From an uncultured Oscillospiraceae bacterium (GTDB lineage Bacteria; Bacillota; Clostridia; Oscillospirales; Oscillospiraceae), in the NCBI GenBank assembly GCA_944385475.1, contig CALWXJ010000019.1, positions 1-64,000 on the forward strand: a stretch of 64,000 nt of DNA. The letters run 5' to 3'. The notes beneath the pieces were generated by a model that saw nothing but the letters and a program-made list of their open reading frames with translations, did no database searches and was not told where the DNA came from. The position numbers were made by a program, and so were the translations under genes. Positions 49,576 to 58,502 of this stretch are shown in pieces (position 1 is the first letter of the stretch; the number at the start of each line of letters is the position of its first letter).

Positions 49576-50244
49576 ATGGAAAACCCCTTTACCCGTCTGG
49601 GCGGGCTGCTGTCCGCCTACCAGCGCCGCGATCCCGCGGCCCGCAGCAAACTGGAGATCTTTCTCCTCTACCCCGGTGTGCACGCTGTTTTGTACCACCG
49701 GGCGGCCCATCTGCTCTACCGCCATCACCGGTTCTTTTTGGCCCGGTGTATCTCCCAGTGGAGCCGCTTTTGGACCGGTATCGAGATCCATCCCGGCGCC
49801 ACCATCGGCCACCGCCTGGTGATCGACCACGGCATGGGCATCGTCATCGGCGAAACCGCCGAGATCGGCGATGACTGCCTGCTATACCAGGGTGTGACCC
49901 TGGGAGGCACCGGGAAAGATAAAGGAAAGCGTCATCCCACCATCGGCAATAACGTCCTCATCGGCTCCGGCGCCAAAGTTTTAGGCCCCTTCACTGTGGG
50001 GGACAACAGCCGGATCGCTGCCGGCGCCGTGGTGCTCAGCCCCATTCCTGCCAACGCCACCGCCGTGGGTGTTCCCGCCCGGGTGGCCCGGGTGGACGGC
50101 AAACCAGTCCACTATGCCGATGATGTGGATCAAATTCATGTGGCCGACCCTGTCCTGGAAGAACTGCGGGCGTTGTCCCGCCGGATTTCCGATTTGGAAC
50201 AGCAGCTGGCCAGGAACAACAGTACAGAGGAAAGGACTGCTTAA
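49576..50244 (+). CDS. cysE: serine O-acetyltransferase
   Basis: Acetylates serine with acetyl-CoA, the first committed step of cysteine synthesis. The 222-aa protein has the N-terminal helical domain (about 1-65) and then a left-handed hexapeptide-repeat domain: GIEIHPGATIGHRLVIDHGMGIVIGETAEIGDDCLLYQGVTLGGTGKDKGKRHPTIGNNVLIGSGAKVLGPFTVGDNSRIAAGAVV. The active-site Asp/His (IDHGMG) and His (RHPTIG) are present. ATG has AAGGAGAG upstream. It lies 2 bp before cysS, a cysteine supply-and-use operon under one T-box. Confidence 0.96.
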   Translation: MENPFTRLGGLLSAYQRRDPAARSKLEIFLLYPGVHAVLYHRAAHLLYRHHRFFLARCISQWSRFWTGIEIHPGATIGHRLVIDHGMGIVIGETAEIGDDCLLYQGVTLGGTGKDKGKRHPTIGNNVLIGSGAKVLGPFTVGDNSRIAAGAVVLSPIPANATAVGVPARVARVDGKPVHYADDVDQIHVADPVLEELRALSRRISDLEQQLARNNSTEERTA

Positions 50245-50246
50245 GC

Positions 50247-51695
50247 ATGGAACTTTATAATTCCGCCACCCATCGAAAAGAAGAGCTGAAAACCCACACC
50301 CCTGGCCACGTGGAGATGTATACCTGCGGCCCCACCGTCTATCACTACGCCCACATCGGCAACCTGCGCTCCTATATCATGGAGGATGTATTGGAAAAGT
50401 ACCTGCGCTACGCCGGGTATGATGTCAACCGGGTCATGAACATCACCGATGTGGGGCACCTGACCTCTGACGCCGACGAGGGCGAGGACAAAATGATCAA
50501 AGGCGCCAAGCGGGAGCACAAAACCGTGCTGGAGATCGCCAAGTTCTATACGGATGCGTTCTTTGAAGACTGCCGCAAGCTCAACATCAAAACGCCCGAC
50601 GTAGTCCAGCCTGCCACGGGGTGCATCGACGAGTATATCAAAATCATTTCCCGCCTGATGGACACCGGCTACGCCTACTTCGCCGGGGGGAATGTCTACT
50701 TCGACACCTCCAAGCTGGAGCGCTATTATATCTTCAACGACCACGACGAGGAAAACCTGGCTGTGGGCGTCCGGGAGGGCGTGGAGGAAGACACCAACAA
50801 GCGCAACAAAAATGACTTCGTGCTTTGGTTTACCAAGTCCAAGTTTGAAGACCAGGCTTTAAAGTGGGACTCTCCCTGGGGTGTGGGCTATCCCGGCTGG
50901 CATATTGAGTGCTCCGGGATCTCCATGAAGTATAACGGAGAATACCTGGACCTCCACTGCGGCGGCATCGACAACGCCTTCCCCCACCACACCAACGAGA
51001 TCGCCCAATCGGAAAGCTTCCTGGGCCACCCCTGGTGCCCCCATTGGTTCCATGTCCATCACCTCAATTCCGAGGGCGGAAAGATGTCCAAGTCCAAGGG
51101 CGAGTTCCTGACGGTGTCCCTACTGGAGCAAAAGGGATATGACCCCCTGGCCTACCGCTTCTTCTGCCTGCAAAGCCACTACCGCAAGACCCTGGTGTTC
51201 TCCTGGGAGAATCTTGACAACGCTGTGGCCGCCTATCAAAAACTCATCAGCCGTATTGCCGCTCTGGATCCCCAGGACGGGGCGGTGGATCAGGCTCAAT
51301 TCGATCTTTGCAAGGAAAAGTTCCTCCAGCAGCTGGGCAATGACCTCAATACCTCCATGGCGGTCACCTCTTTATATGACGCCTTGAAGATCCCTGCCAA
51401 CGACGCCACCAAACTGGCCCTCATTGCGGACTTTGACCGGGTGCTCTCTTTGTCCCTGATGGAAAAGGCCCAGGCCAAGCGGGATGAGGATTCCCGTGCC
51501 CAGAGTGCCAAAACGGCCTCCGGCTACACCATTACTGGAGAGGGAGATCCCGCTGTGGACGCCTTGGTCCTGCAGCGGTATGAGGCCAAGAAGGCCCGGA
51601 ACTTTGCCGAGGCGGACCGGATTCGGGATGAACTCAAAGCCCAGGGCATTGAGATTACCGACACAAAAGACGGTGCTTCTTGGAAACGCATTTGA
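50247..51695 (+). CDS. cysS: cysteinyl-tRNA synthetase
   Basis: Charges tRNA-Cys. The 482-aa class I enzyme starts LYNSATHRKEELKTHTPGHVEMYTCGPTVYHYAHIGNLRSY with the HIGH-like HIGN and zinc Cys, has HCGGIDNAFPHHTNEIAQSE (zinc) near 230-250 and KMSKSKGEF (KMSKS) near 276. A C-terminal DALR-type anticodon region follows. ATG is preceded by GAAAGGA. It completes the T-box operon. Confidence 0.97.
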   Translation: MELYNSATHRKEELKTHTPGHVEMYTCGPTVYHYAHIGNLRSYIMEDVLEKYLRYAGYDVNRVMNITDVGHLTSDADEGEDKMIKGAKREHKTVLEIAKFYTDAFFEDCRKLNIKTPDVVQPATGCIDEYIKIISRLMDTGYAYFAGGNVYFDTSKLERYYIFNDHDEENLAVGVREGVEEDTNKRNKNDFVLWFTKSKFEDQALKWDSPWGVGYPGWHIECSGISMKYNGEYLDLHCGGIDNAFPHHTNEIAQSESFLGHPWCPHWFHVHHLNSEGGKMSKSKGEFLTVSLLEQKGYDPLAYRFFCLQSHYRKTLVFSWENLDNAVAAYQKLISRIAALDPQDGAVDQAQFDLCKEKFLQQLGNDLNTSMAVTSLYDALKIPANDATKLALIADFDRVLSLSLMEKAQAKRDEDSRAQSAKTASGYTITGEGDPAVDALVLQRYEAKKARNFAEADRIRDELKAQGIEITDTKDGASWKRI

Positions 51696-51713
51696 ACCCC
51701 CACCGCATCTGAT

Positions 51714-51745
51714 AAAACCGGGACGGCAAAGCCATCCCGGTTTTT
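51714..51745 (+). terminator. terminator of cysE-cysS
   Basis: Stem AAACCGGGA / TCCCGGTTT with an 11-nt loop and T tail. The tail runs into the -35 box of the next promoter. Confidence 0.8.
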
Positions 51746-51746
51746 C

Positions 51747-51775
51747 TTGACATTTATGGTCATATCCGCTACTAT
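51747..51775 (+). promoter_or_regulatory. sigma-A promoter of XRE-cupin regulator
   Basis: Perfect TTGACA (51747-51752), 17-bp spacer, TACTAT (51770-51775). Confidence 0.75.
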
Positions 51776-51824
51776 ATAGGCCAAAAGAAGGAATATATTA
51801 TCATTTTGAGGGGGGATTTTGCGG

Positions 51825-52382
51825 ATGGACTTAAATCGTGCGGTGGCGGAGAATATCAAGCGCATCCGTAAAAGCAAAAAAATGAGCATGGAGCGCACAG
51901 CGGCCATCGCCGGGGTCTCCCGCAGCATGCTGGGGCAGATCGAGCGAGGCGAGGCCAATCCCTCCGTGGCCATTTTAAGCAAGATCGCCGCCGCCTTAAA
52001 AGTACCGGCGGACTCTCTGCTGGAAAATGACGACTTCACCTCCCTGCTCCTCTCCAGGGAACTGGACAACAAGCCCCAACGTCTGGACGGGGGAAAGGTG
52101 TCCCTGCGTCCCAGCTTTTCCTTCGACCCCATCACAAAAATTGAGACGTTTTTTCTGGATCTCTACATCAGCGGCCGCTATGCCCCAGAGGTCTCCGTCC
52201 CCGGCTGTGTGTGCTGGGCCACAGTCCTCTCCGGCACTGTGGATCTCACAGCGGAAGGGGGCGAGTCCTGCCGCCTTCTGGAGCGGGACGCTCTGCGCTT
52301 TGCGGCAGACCAGCCCTATTCCTTTGAAAACCAGGCCAACGCCACGGCCCGGCTGCTGCTGATCTATCAATACCGAAAGTGA
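51825..52382 (+). CDS. XRE-family transcriptional regulator with C-terminal cupin
   Basis: A 185-aa regulator: N-terminal HTH (about 5-62; MSMERTAAIAGVSRSMLGQIERGEANPSVAILSKIAAAL) and a cupin domain (about 100-180; SVPGCVCWATVLSGTVDL, FAADQPYSFENQ) that should bind a small ligand. This two-domain design is widespread in amino-acid, polyamine or efflux regulators. No clear target is beside it other than the convergent bioY. ATG at 51825 follows GAGGGGGGAT; a TTG six bases upstream is in frame. Confidence 0.88.
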   Translation: MDLNRAVAENIKRIRKSKKMSMERTAAIAGVSRSMLGQIERGEANPSVAILSKIAAALKVPADSLLENDDFTSLLLSRELDNKPQRLDGGKVSLRPSFSFDPITKIETFFLDLYISGRYAPEVSVPGCVCWATVLSGTVDLTAEGGESCRLLERDALRFAADQPYSFENQANATARLLLIYQYRK

Positions 52383-52424
52383 GCCTTTGCCCCGTCTTAC
52401 GGCCAGGGCTTCAAAGGTGGAACA

Positions 52425-52456
52425 AGAGGGCATGACCTATGAGGTCATGCCCTCTT
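52425..52456. terminator. bidirectional terminator
   Basis: Stem AGAGGGCATGACCT and complement around an ATG loop, then TTTATCTTTT. Confidence 0.8.
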
Positions 52457-52523
52457 TATCTTTTAAAGGTCTTTCCACTGCCCATCATGCTGCCGGCAGG
52501 CGGCTGGATGGGCACGCTCTCAT

Positions 52524-53075
52524 TCATCTTAGCCGCGGACGCAGCCGCTGGCAAAGGGCCATGGCCAAAATCAGCTTGCAGAGGTCCGGCAGAATAAAGG
52601 GAACCACGCATTTGGCCAGGGCGGCTCCCAGGCCTATGGGGCCCACCTCCGCAGCATAGGCCCATAAAAACCAGACGGTGCCAAAGCCATAACAGGTCAA
52701 AAGCCCTGCCGCGCAGGCCCCGATCTGGGAGGGGCGGCTCTCTCCTGCCTGGGCCGTTACCGCCCAATATACCAGGGCCTGGGCCAAAAAGCCCACGATA
52801 TATCCTCCTGTCACCCCCAGGAGTACCCCCAGTCCCCCCTGAAAGTTGGAAAATACCGGCAGACCCACGGCCCCCAGCAGCAAATACACCCCTACGGCTC
52901 CCGCACCCCGGCGTCCCCCCAAAAGCAGCAGCGTCAAAAAGATGCCGAAGGTCTGCATGGTGAAGGGCACCGGCGCGGGGACGCAGATCCACGCGCAAAC
53001 AGCGATTACCCCCGCCAGCAGGGCCATATACATCCAATCCAGAGTCCGAAGATGAGATCTTGCCAACTGTGCCAT
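52524..53075 (-). CDS. bioY: biotin transporter BioY
   Basis: The S-component of an ECF importer, 183 aa with six TM helices. VPFTMQTFGIFLTLLLLGGRRGAGAVGVYLLLGAVGLPVFSNFQGGLGVLLGVTGGYIVGF is the BioY signature (biotin-binding loop), followed by the C-terminal DLCKLILAMAL. No biotin synthesis genes or ECF ATPases are here, so biotin uptake is likely shared with a general ECF module elsewhere (inference). ATG has GAGGGGCG upstream. It follows udg by 14 bp, in one operon. Confidence 0.92.
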   Translation of the reverse strand: MAQLARSHLRTLDWMYMALLAGVIAVCAWICVPAPVPFTMQTFGIFLTLLLLGGRRGAGAVGVYLLLGAVGLPVFSNFQGGLGVLLGVTGGYIVGFLAQALVYWAVTAQAGESRPSQIGACAAGLLTCYGFGTVWFLWAYAAEVGPIGLGAALAKCVVPFILPDLCKLILAMALCQRLRPRLR

Positions 53076-53089
53076 GACGCCCCTCTCTT

Positions 53090-53674
53090 TCACCAATCGC
53101 GTTTTAGTTCCGTGCGGGTGCAGATCTCCTGCACCTTGGCTTGAATGGATTTGAGATCCACAAAGGTCTCCGGCCGCTTTGCTGGATCCCGCAGCAGTGC
53201 CGCAGGGTGGTAGATGGCCGTCATCTGCACGCCGCTGCGGGTAAACCACTGGCCGTGTTCGGCGGTGATGCGGAAATCCGCCTTGATGATGGCCTTGGCG
53301 GCAATGCGGCCAAGACACACAATGATCCGGGGCCGAAGCAGCGCCGTCTGCCGCCGCAAAAACCCCATGCAGGCATCCTGCTCCACATTCAGCGGATCCC
53401 GGTTCTGGGGCGGGCGGCACTTCACCACATTGGCGATATAGACCTTTGTCCGGTCCAGGCCGATCATCTCCAGCATATCATCCAGCAGCTCCCCCGCCCG
53501 GCCCACAAAGGGCACGCCCTGTTCATCTTCGTGCTGACCCGGACCTTCTCCAATCAGCAGGATCTCCGCGTTTTCCCAGCCGGTGCCGAACACCACATGG
53601 GTTCTGGTCTCCCACAGGGCACAGCCGCGGCACTGCTGGCACTCCTTCTTCAATTCCGCCCAGCTATCCGCCAT
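53090..53674 (-). CDS. uracil-DNA glycosylase, family 4 type
   Basis: Removes uracil from DNA. The 194-aa protein has the Fe-S cysteines of family 4/5 (CQQCRGC near residue 13; later KCRPPQNRDP and DACMGF), the active-site GEGPGQHEDEQGVPFVGRAGELLDDML near 44-70 and the C-terminal MTAIYHPAALLR. ATG at 53674 has AGGAGGT upstream; the longer in-frame extension starts without a ribosome site. It leads the bioY operon. Confidence 0.92.
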   Translation of the reverse strand: MADSWAELKKECQQCRGCALWETRTHVVFGTGWENAEILLIGEGPGQHEDEQGVPFVGRAGELLDDMLEMIGLDRTKVYIANVVKCRPPQNRDPLNVEQDACMGFLRRQTALLRPRIIVCLGRIAAKAIIKADFRITAEHGQWFTRSGVQMTAIYHPAALLRDPAKRPETFVDLKSIQAKVQEICTRTELKRDW

Positions 53675-53760
53675 GACCTTACCTCCTACGCGTTTTGGGG
53701 GCTTCCCGTCCGTTTCAAAACCGCTTTCCAAAACATCCCGTTTTCCCATTATTTTTTATG

Positions 53761-53789
53761 ATTATAGCATGCCGACTCTCCCGGCGCAA
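53761..53789 (-). promoter_or_regulatory. sigma-A promoter of udg-bioY
   Basis: On the minus strand TTGCGC (53784-53789), 17-bp spacer, TGC-extended TATAAT (53761-53766). Confidence 0.75.
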
Positions 53790-53848
53790 CGGAATACCCG
53801 CATATCACCCCGGACATACTGTAAACCATCCATGCAGCGGGGGTGTCT

Positions 53849-54412
53849 ATGGGAAAGTTCCTTTGGTATTTCTGGATTTATAGTTTTTTAGGCTGGATGG
53901 TGGAGCGGCTGTTCGCCCTTGCCGTGCAGGCTCCCTCCCGCCGGCGGCGCTGCCTGCTTTTCCTGCCTCTTTGCCCTGTATATGGGTTGGCCATGACAGC
54001 CCTGACCGCCCTCCCCGCCCCCCAAACTCCTTGGCTCCTGCCTTTTTGGGGAGGGATCGTGGCTACATTGGTGGAGTACGTCTATCACTGGGCGGGGCAG
54101 CAGTTCCTGGGGGTCTTGTTTTGGGATTACCGCCGGATCCGGGGCAGTATCCGCGGCCGGGTATGTCCCCCGTTTTCCCTGGCGTGGGGCGGGCTGACCG
54201 CCCTGTCCCTGTGGTGGATCCAGCCTGGGTTGGCCGCTGTGGTTGCCCACATCCCCCCGGAGGTGACCTATGGGTGCTTGCTGGTATTCACAGCAGACTG
54301 TGTCTTTACCATCCACTTCCTCCGGCACACCCATGACTTGGCGTACCTGCGCTCATTTTCCCTCCTGCCCAAGCGGAAATCTTCCCGCAGATCCGGCCCG
54401 GCGGCACCTTGA
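53849..54412 (+). CDS. putative ABC-transporter type IV family membrane protein
   Basis: A 187-aa integral membrane protein with about five TM helices; FLWYFWIYSFLGWMVERLF, GIVATLVEYVYHWAGQQFLG and FSLAWGGLTALSLW fit the small 'putative ABC-transporter type IV' family (PF06541, YesL-type), common in Firmicutes with no known function. ATG at 53849 has a weak site (GCGGGGG). It is divergent from udg-bioY. Confidence 0.7.
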   Translation: MGKFLWYFWIYSFLGWMVERLFALAVQAPSRRRRCLLFLPLCPVYGLAMTALTALPAPQTPWLLPFWGGIVATLVEYVYHWAGQQFLGVLFWDYRRIRGSIRGRVCPPFSLAWGGLTALSLWWIQPGLAAVVAHIPPEVTYGCLLVFTADCVFTIHFLRHTHDLAYLRSFSLLPKRKSSRRSGPAAP

Positions 54413-54465
54413 ACGTCCCGGTGCCGCTCCATTGAGCTTTTCAATGATTCCGGCAGAAAACGAAA

Positions 54466-54501
54466 AAAGGCCGCCCTGCTGATTTTGGCAAGGCGGCCTT
54501 T
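54466..54501. terminator. terminator of pgsA
   Basis: Perfect 10-bp stem AAAGGCCGCC and complement with a 16-nt loop; T-run on the minus strand and a shorter one on plus. Confidence 0.75.
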
Positions 54502-54504
54502 CTC

Positions 54505-55026
54505 TTAGGCAGAGGTGATCACATCTTTGTTTTTCCAGAAGTACTCCACCCCCGAATACAGAGTGGTCACGGTAATGATCCCCACACATGCGCCGTTCCA
54601 CACCGCAGGCAGGTGGAAAAACATCAGCACCAGGCACACCATGGTAGAGGCGGTCTTTACTTTCCCGGACCAGCCGGCCGCAATGACCCGCCCCTTATCC
54701 GCAGCGATCATCCGCAGACCACTGACGGCAAATTCCCGGCAGATGACGATCAGCAGCGCCCAGGCAGGCATCTGCCCCACCTCCACAAACCACAGCATAG
54801 CCGCCGTCACCAGCATCTTATCCGCCAGAGGATCAGCAAATTTGCCAAAGTCTGTCACCAGGTTGTACTTTCGGGCGATCTTGCCGTCCAAAAGGTCTGT
54901 AAGACTGGCCAGAATAAAAATAGCCAGCGCCACATACTGGGCATTGGGAAACCCCCAATACAGGACCCCCATAAAAATAGGAATCAAAATAATGCGCAAA
55001 AGTGTTAATTTATTAGGCAAATTCAC
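54505..55026 (-). CDS. pgsA: CDP-diacylglycerol--glycerol-3-phosphate 3-phosphatidyltransferase
   Basis: Makes phosphatidylglycerol phosphate in the membrane. The 173-aa protein starts MNLPNKLTLLRI and has the CDP-alcohol transferase motif DLLDGKIARKYNLVTDFGKFADPLADK near residues 42-68 (D-x2-DG-x2-AR-x8-G-x3-D-x3-D) and four to five TM helices. ATG has AAGGAG upstream. It follows rimO-recA, the cluster common in Firmicutes. Confidence 0.95.
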   Translation of the reverse strand: MNLPNKLTLLRIILIPIFMGVLYWGFPNAQYVALAIFILASLTDLLDGKIARKYNLVTDFGKFADPLADKMLVTAAMLWFVEVGQMPAWALLIVICREFAVSGLRMIAADKGRVIAAGWSGKVKTASTMVCLVLMFFHLPAVWNGACVGIITVTTLYSGVEYFWKNKDVITSA

Positions 55027-55305
55027 AGCTTATGCTCCTTTTCCCGGGGCGGATGGGCTTTATCCTTCCATGCCCCCAGCTTAATTTTTCCGCCTCTTAA
55101 CAGGTGTAGTCAGTATCCTACATGGCAGTGCTCCAAACACGCGGGGCGCTGCAATCCCCTGTAAAGCCTCCGGGCTGACACCCACGGCGGCACGATGCCT
55201 TCCGAATCTGTCCCGTCAGATCTGGCGCCTGATGGGTGTGCTCAGCGCCTCCATCACAGCGGCCATCCGGGGCCCTGCACCGAAGATCGCTTCCAAGGGG
55301 CTTTT
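55027..55305 (-). other. gap between rimO and pgsA with no clear gene
   Basis: 279 bp on the operon strand. A 63-codon frame begins at GTG 55309, overlapping the rimO stop as GTGA, and ends at 55118; it has many Cys and Gly but no recognised match and no ribosome site. No promoter or terminator is evident. It could be a decayed gene, a small ORF or an mRNA spacer. Confidence 0.35.
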
Positions 55306-56631
55306 TCACTCCACCATCTGCCCTGTCAGCTCACCGTCCATAGTGCCGGTGAAGCGGACGGTGACAAAGGTCCCCGGCTCCACCTCGTCCTGGGCGGTAA
55401 AGTAGATGCGCCCGTCAATATCCGGGCTCTCTGCATAACTGCGGCCAAAGAACATCTGGGCCTGGGGGTCAAATCCCTCGCACAAAACCTCCCCCTCTGT
55501 GCCCAGGAGGGATTCGTTATAGGCGTCGATGATGTCTGACTGGATATCCACTGCCAGCTCCGCCCGGCGGTTGGCCTCCTGGGCATCCACATGGTCCATC
55601 TGTGCCGCCCGGGTCCCCTCTTCCGGGGAGAAGGGGAACACCCCGGCCCGCTGGATCTTCATCTCCCGCAGGAATTGGCAAAGCTCTTCAAACTCCGCCT
55701 CCCCCTCTCCCGGAAGGCCGGTGATCAGGCTGGTACGCAGTACCAACCCGGGAATGCGCCGGCGCAGCGTGCCGATGAGTTCCACCAGCTCTGCCTTGGT
55801 GTCCCTGCGGTTCATGGCCTTTAAAATGGCATCGTTGCAGTGCTGCATGGGGATATCCAGATAGGGCAGCACCTTGGGCTCCGTGGCGACCACGTCGATA
55901 AGCTCTTCCGTGATCTCGTCCGGGTAGAGGTAATGCAGACGGATCCAGTGAAAGTCCAGGCCGCACAGCTTCCGGGTGAGCTCCGCCAGCTGCCGCCGGC
56001 CAGTCAGGTCCGTGCCATAGCGGGTGATATCCTGGGCAATGACAATGAGCTCTTTCACGCCGGCACTGGCAAGCTCTGCCGCCTCCTGCAAAAGCTCTTC
56101 CATGGGGCGGCTGCGGTATCTTCCCCGCAGGGAGGGAATGACGCAATACGCGCAGTGGTTGTCACACCCCTCGGCAATGCGCAGATACGCATACCAAGGC
56201 GGCGTGGACAGGATCCGCGCCCCTCCCTGGGGGGCCGTGTGGATGTTGCCCATGTGGCAAGGGCGCAGCCCCTGCTCCATGATCTCCCGGATGGCCGGCA
56301 CCACATCTCCATAACTGCCGGTGCCCAGGATCCCGTCCACTTCCGGCATCTCCTTGAGGACCTCCTGCTGGTAGCGCTGGGTCATGCAGCCGCTCACCAG
56401 GATCTTTTTGATCTTTCCCGCTTTTTTCAGCTCCGCCATTTCCAAAATGGTGTCAATGGCCTCCTCACAGGCAGAGCCCAAAAACCCGCAGGTGTTCACC
56501 ACCACCACGTCAGATCCCTCAGGCTGTGCCTGGACAGTGTGCCCCGCCCCGGCTACTGCGGCCATCATCTGCTCACAGTTGACCTGATTTTTGGCGCAGC
56601 CAAGGGAAATGAAGGATACGGTATAACCCAC
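55306..56631 (-). CDS. rimO: ribosomal protein S12 methylthiotransferase RimO
   Basis: Radical-SAM enzyme that adds a methylthio group to Asp of ribosomal protein S12. The 441-aa protein has SLGCAKNQVNCEQM, VVNTCGFLG, VSGCMTQRY (Fe-S cluster), the radical-SAM CXXXCXXC in EGCDNHCAYCVIPSLRGRYRS near 150-165, and a C-terminal TRAM domain (about 375-440). CAKN and TCGFL separate it from MtaB. ATG has AGGAGAGGGC upstream. It is 29 bp after recX. Confidence 0.95.
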   Translation of the reverse strand: MGYTVSFISLGCAKNQVNCEQMMAAVAGAGHTVQAQPEGSDVVVVNTCGFLGSACEEAIDTILEMAELKKAGKIKKILVSGCMTQRYQQEVLKEMPEVDGILGTGSYGDVVPAIREIMEQGLRPCHMGNIHTAPQGGARILSTPPWYAYLRIAEGCDNHCAYCVIPSLRGRYRSRPMEELLQEAAELASAGVKELIVIAQDITRYGTDLTGRRQLAELTRKLCGLDFHWIRLHYLYPDEITEELIDVVATEPKVLPYLDIPMQHCNDAILKAMNRRDTKAELVELIGTLRRRIPGLVLRTSLITGLPGEGEAEFEELCQFLREMKIQRAGVFPFSPEEGTRAAQMDHVDAQEANRRAELAVDIQSDIIDAYNESLLGTEGEVLCEGFDPQAQMFFGRSYAESPDIDGRIYFTAQDEVEPGTFVTVRFTGTMDGELTGQMVE

Positions 56632-56660
56632 TTGCCCTCTCCTCCGTTCTTCGTTTTGAT

Positions 56661-57296
56661 TTAGAAAATAGAGGCGTCATCCTCCAGGGACGCGCCCAGA
56701 CGGCTCCATGCAGCGCGGACATCCCCCCAGGAAAATCCCCGGCGCACCAGTCCCCGGCTCAGGCGCTGCTTTTCCGCTTCTTCCGGCATCCGGCCATGCA
56801 GCCGGGCGGTGAGAAAGGCCAGCGCCTGCTCCTCACCGGAGGGGGCCGTTTCCAGGGCCTCGTCCCACAGCTCCCGGGGAACGCCCTTTTCCCGGAGCTT
56901 CTCCCGCAGCCGGGCAGGGCCATAGCCCATGCGGCTGTAATGGCGCACCAGCAGCGCGGCATATTCCCGGTCGTCCAGGATGCCAAGCTCCTCCAGGCGC
57001 TGCCCGGCGCAGGCGGCCTGCTCTTCACTGGCCCCTTTTTCCACCAGTTTCCGCTCCAGGTCCCGCCGGCTCATGGGGCGGCGGGACACCAGATCCGCTG
57101 CGGCCGCCTGTACCTGCGAGGCCGCAGCCGCAGCCTGCAGCCGCACCTGCTGTGCCTCATCCAGCACGTCGCCGGCCCGCAGGCCGAAGTCCAAAAGCTC
57201 CTGCTCTGTGATCTTCAGGCAGGTGCCATCCTCCAAAAAGGCCAAAAAGCGGCCGCTTTTATGTTGTGAGGGGACGATCCGCTCAATCCGCATCAT
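56661..57296 (-). CDS. recX: recombination regulatory protein RecX
   Basis: Binds and inhibits RecA filaments. The 211-aa protein is basic and helical with the RecX repeat pattern: [67 protein letters not shown], and [14 protein letters not shown] landmarks. The start is ATG 57296, overlapping the recA stop; another ATG at 57317 is in frame but would overlap recA by 35 bp. It is in the recA operon. Confidence 0.9.
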   Translation of the reverse strand: MMRIERIVPSQHKSGRFLAFLEDGTCLKITEQELLDFGLRAGDVLDEAQQVRLQAAAAASQVQAAAADLVSRRPMSRRDLERKLVEKGASEEQAACAGQRLEELGILDDREYAALLVRHYSRMGYGPARLREKLREKGVPRELWDEALETAPSGEEQALAFLTARLHGRMPEEAEKQRLSRGLVRRGFSWGDVRAAWSRLGASLEDDASIF

Positions 57297-58392
57297 CAAA
57301 ATCGTCGGCGTTGACATCCACGGCGCGGCCGGCTGCCCGGGCAGCTGCCACCCGGGACTGGTTGCTCATCAGCTTATCAAAATTGGCCCGGATATCCGCC
57401 TCCAGCTGCTGAGCCACCTCCGGGTTATCCTGAAGGTATTTTTTGGCGGCGTCCCGCCCCTGGCCGATGCGGGTCTCCCCCATGGAAAACCAGGAGCCGG
57501 CCTTCTGCACAAATCCCAGTTTCACACCCAGGTCCAAAAGCTCCCCTTCATGGGCGATCCCCTCGCCGTACATGATATCAAACTCCGCCTCCCGGAAAGG
57601 GGGGGCCACTTTATTCTTCACCACTTTTGCCCGGGTGCGGTTACCCACCACTTCACTGCCGTTTTTCAAGGCCTCGATGCGGCGCACATCGATCCGGACA
57701 GAGGCGTAGAACTTCAGCGCCCGGCCTCCTGTGGTCACCTCTGGATTGCCGTACATGACCCCCACTTTTTCCCGCAGCTGCTTGATAAAGATCACGATGG
57801 TGTTGGTCTTGCCGATGGCGCCGGTGAGCTTGCGCAGGGCCTGGCTCATCAGCCGGGCGTGGAGGCCCACATAGCTGTCCCCCATTTCCCCTTCGATCTC
57901 CGCCCGGGGCACCAGGGCCGCCACGGAGTCCACCACAATGACGTCAATGGCGCCGGAGCGCACCAGGGCCTCGGTGATCTCCAGGGCCTGTTCACCGGTA
58001 TCCGGCTGGGAGATGAGCATGTCCTCCACCCGTACGCCCAAAGCCCTGGCGTATGTGGGGTCCAATGCGTGCTCAGCATCCACGAAGGCCACTTCGCCTC
58101 CCCGCTTTTGCGCCTCTGCCACCACATGGAGGGCCAGGGTGGTCTTACCGGAGGACTCCGGTCCATAGATCTCCACGATCCGTCCCCGGGGGAGTCCCCC
58201 GATGCCCAGCGCCACATCCAGGGCCAGTGAGCCGGTGGGAATGTAGTCCACATGCAGATCTGTCTGATCTCCCAGGCGCATGATGGAGCCCTTTCCGTAC
58301 ATTTTTTCGATCTGGGCCATGGCCGAGTCAATGGCCCGCTTTTTATCCTCCGCCGGTGCCGCAGCAGGCACGGGGGCTTTGTCCTTCGCCAT
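57283..58392 (-). CDS. recA: recombinase RecA
   Basis: DNA strand-exchange ATPase. The 369-aa protein has [12 protein letters not shown], Walker [12 protein letters not shown] near residues 79-87, Walker [23 protein letters not shown], the L2 loop neighbourhood [19 protein letters not shown] near 210, and a C-terminal acidic tail (NADDFDDAD). The start is ATG with AGGAGGAAGAG upstream. It leads the recA-recX-rimO-pgsA group. No clear LexA box was found in the 110 bp upstream. Confidence 0.98.
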   Translation of the reverse strand: MAKDKAPVPAAAPAEDKKRAIDSAMAQIEKMYGKGSIMRLGDQTDLHVDYIPTGSLALDVALGIGGLPRGRIVEIYGPESSGKTTLALHVVAEAQKRGGEVAFVDAEHALDPTYARALGVRVEDMLISQPDTGEQALEITEALVRSGAIDVIVVDSVAALVPRAEIEGEMGDSYVGLHARLMSQALRKLTGAIGKTNTIVIFIKQLREKVGVMYGNPEVTTGGRALKFYASVRIDVRRIEALKNGSEVVGNRTRAKVVKNKVAPPFREAEFDIMYGEGIAHEGELLDLGVKLGFVQKAGSWFSMGETRIGQGRDAAKKYLQDNPEVAQQLEADIRANFDKLMSNQSRVAAARAAGRAVDVNADDFDDAD

Positions 58393-58502
58393 AATCTCTT
58401 CCTCCTCTATGTTCTTTCAGCCGGGGAGCGTTTGTCCCTCCCCGCCGGTCCTTCCCCCTGCCGGGCGGGGGCAGCTCCCGCTGCTCCTCTGCCCTCCAGG
58501 GC

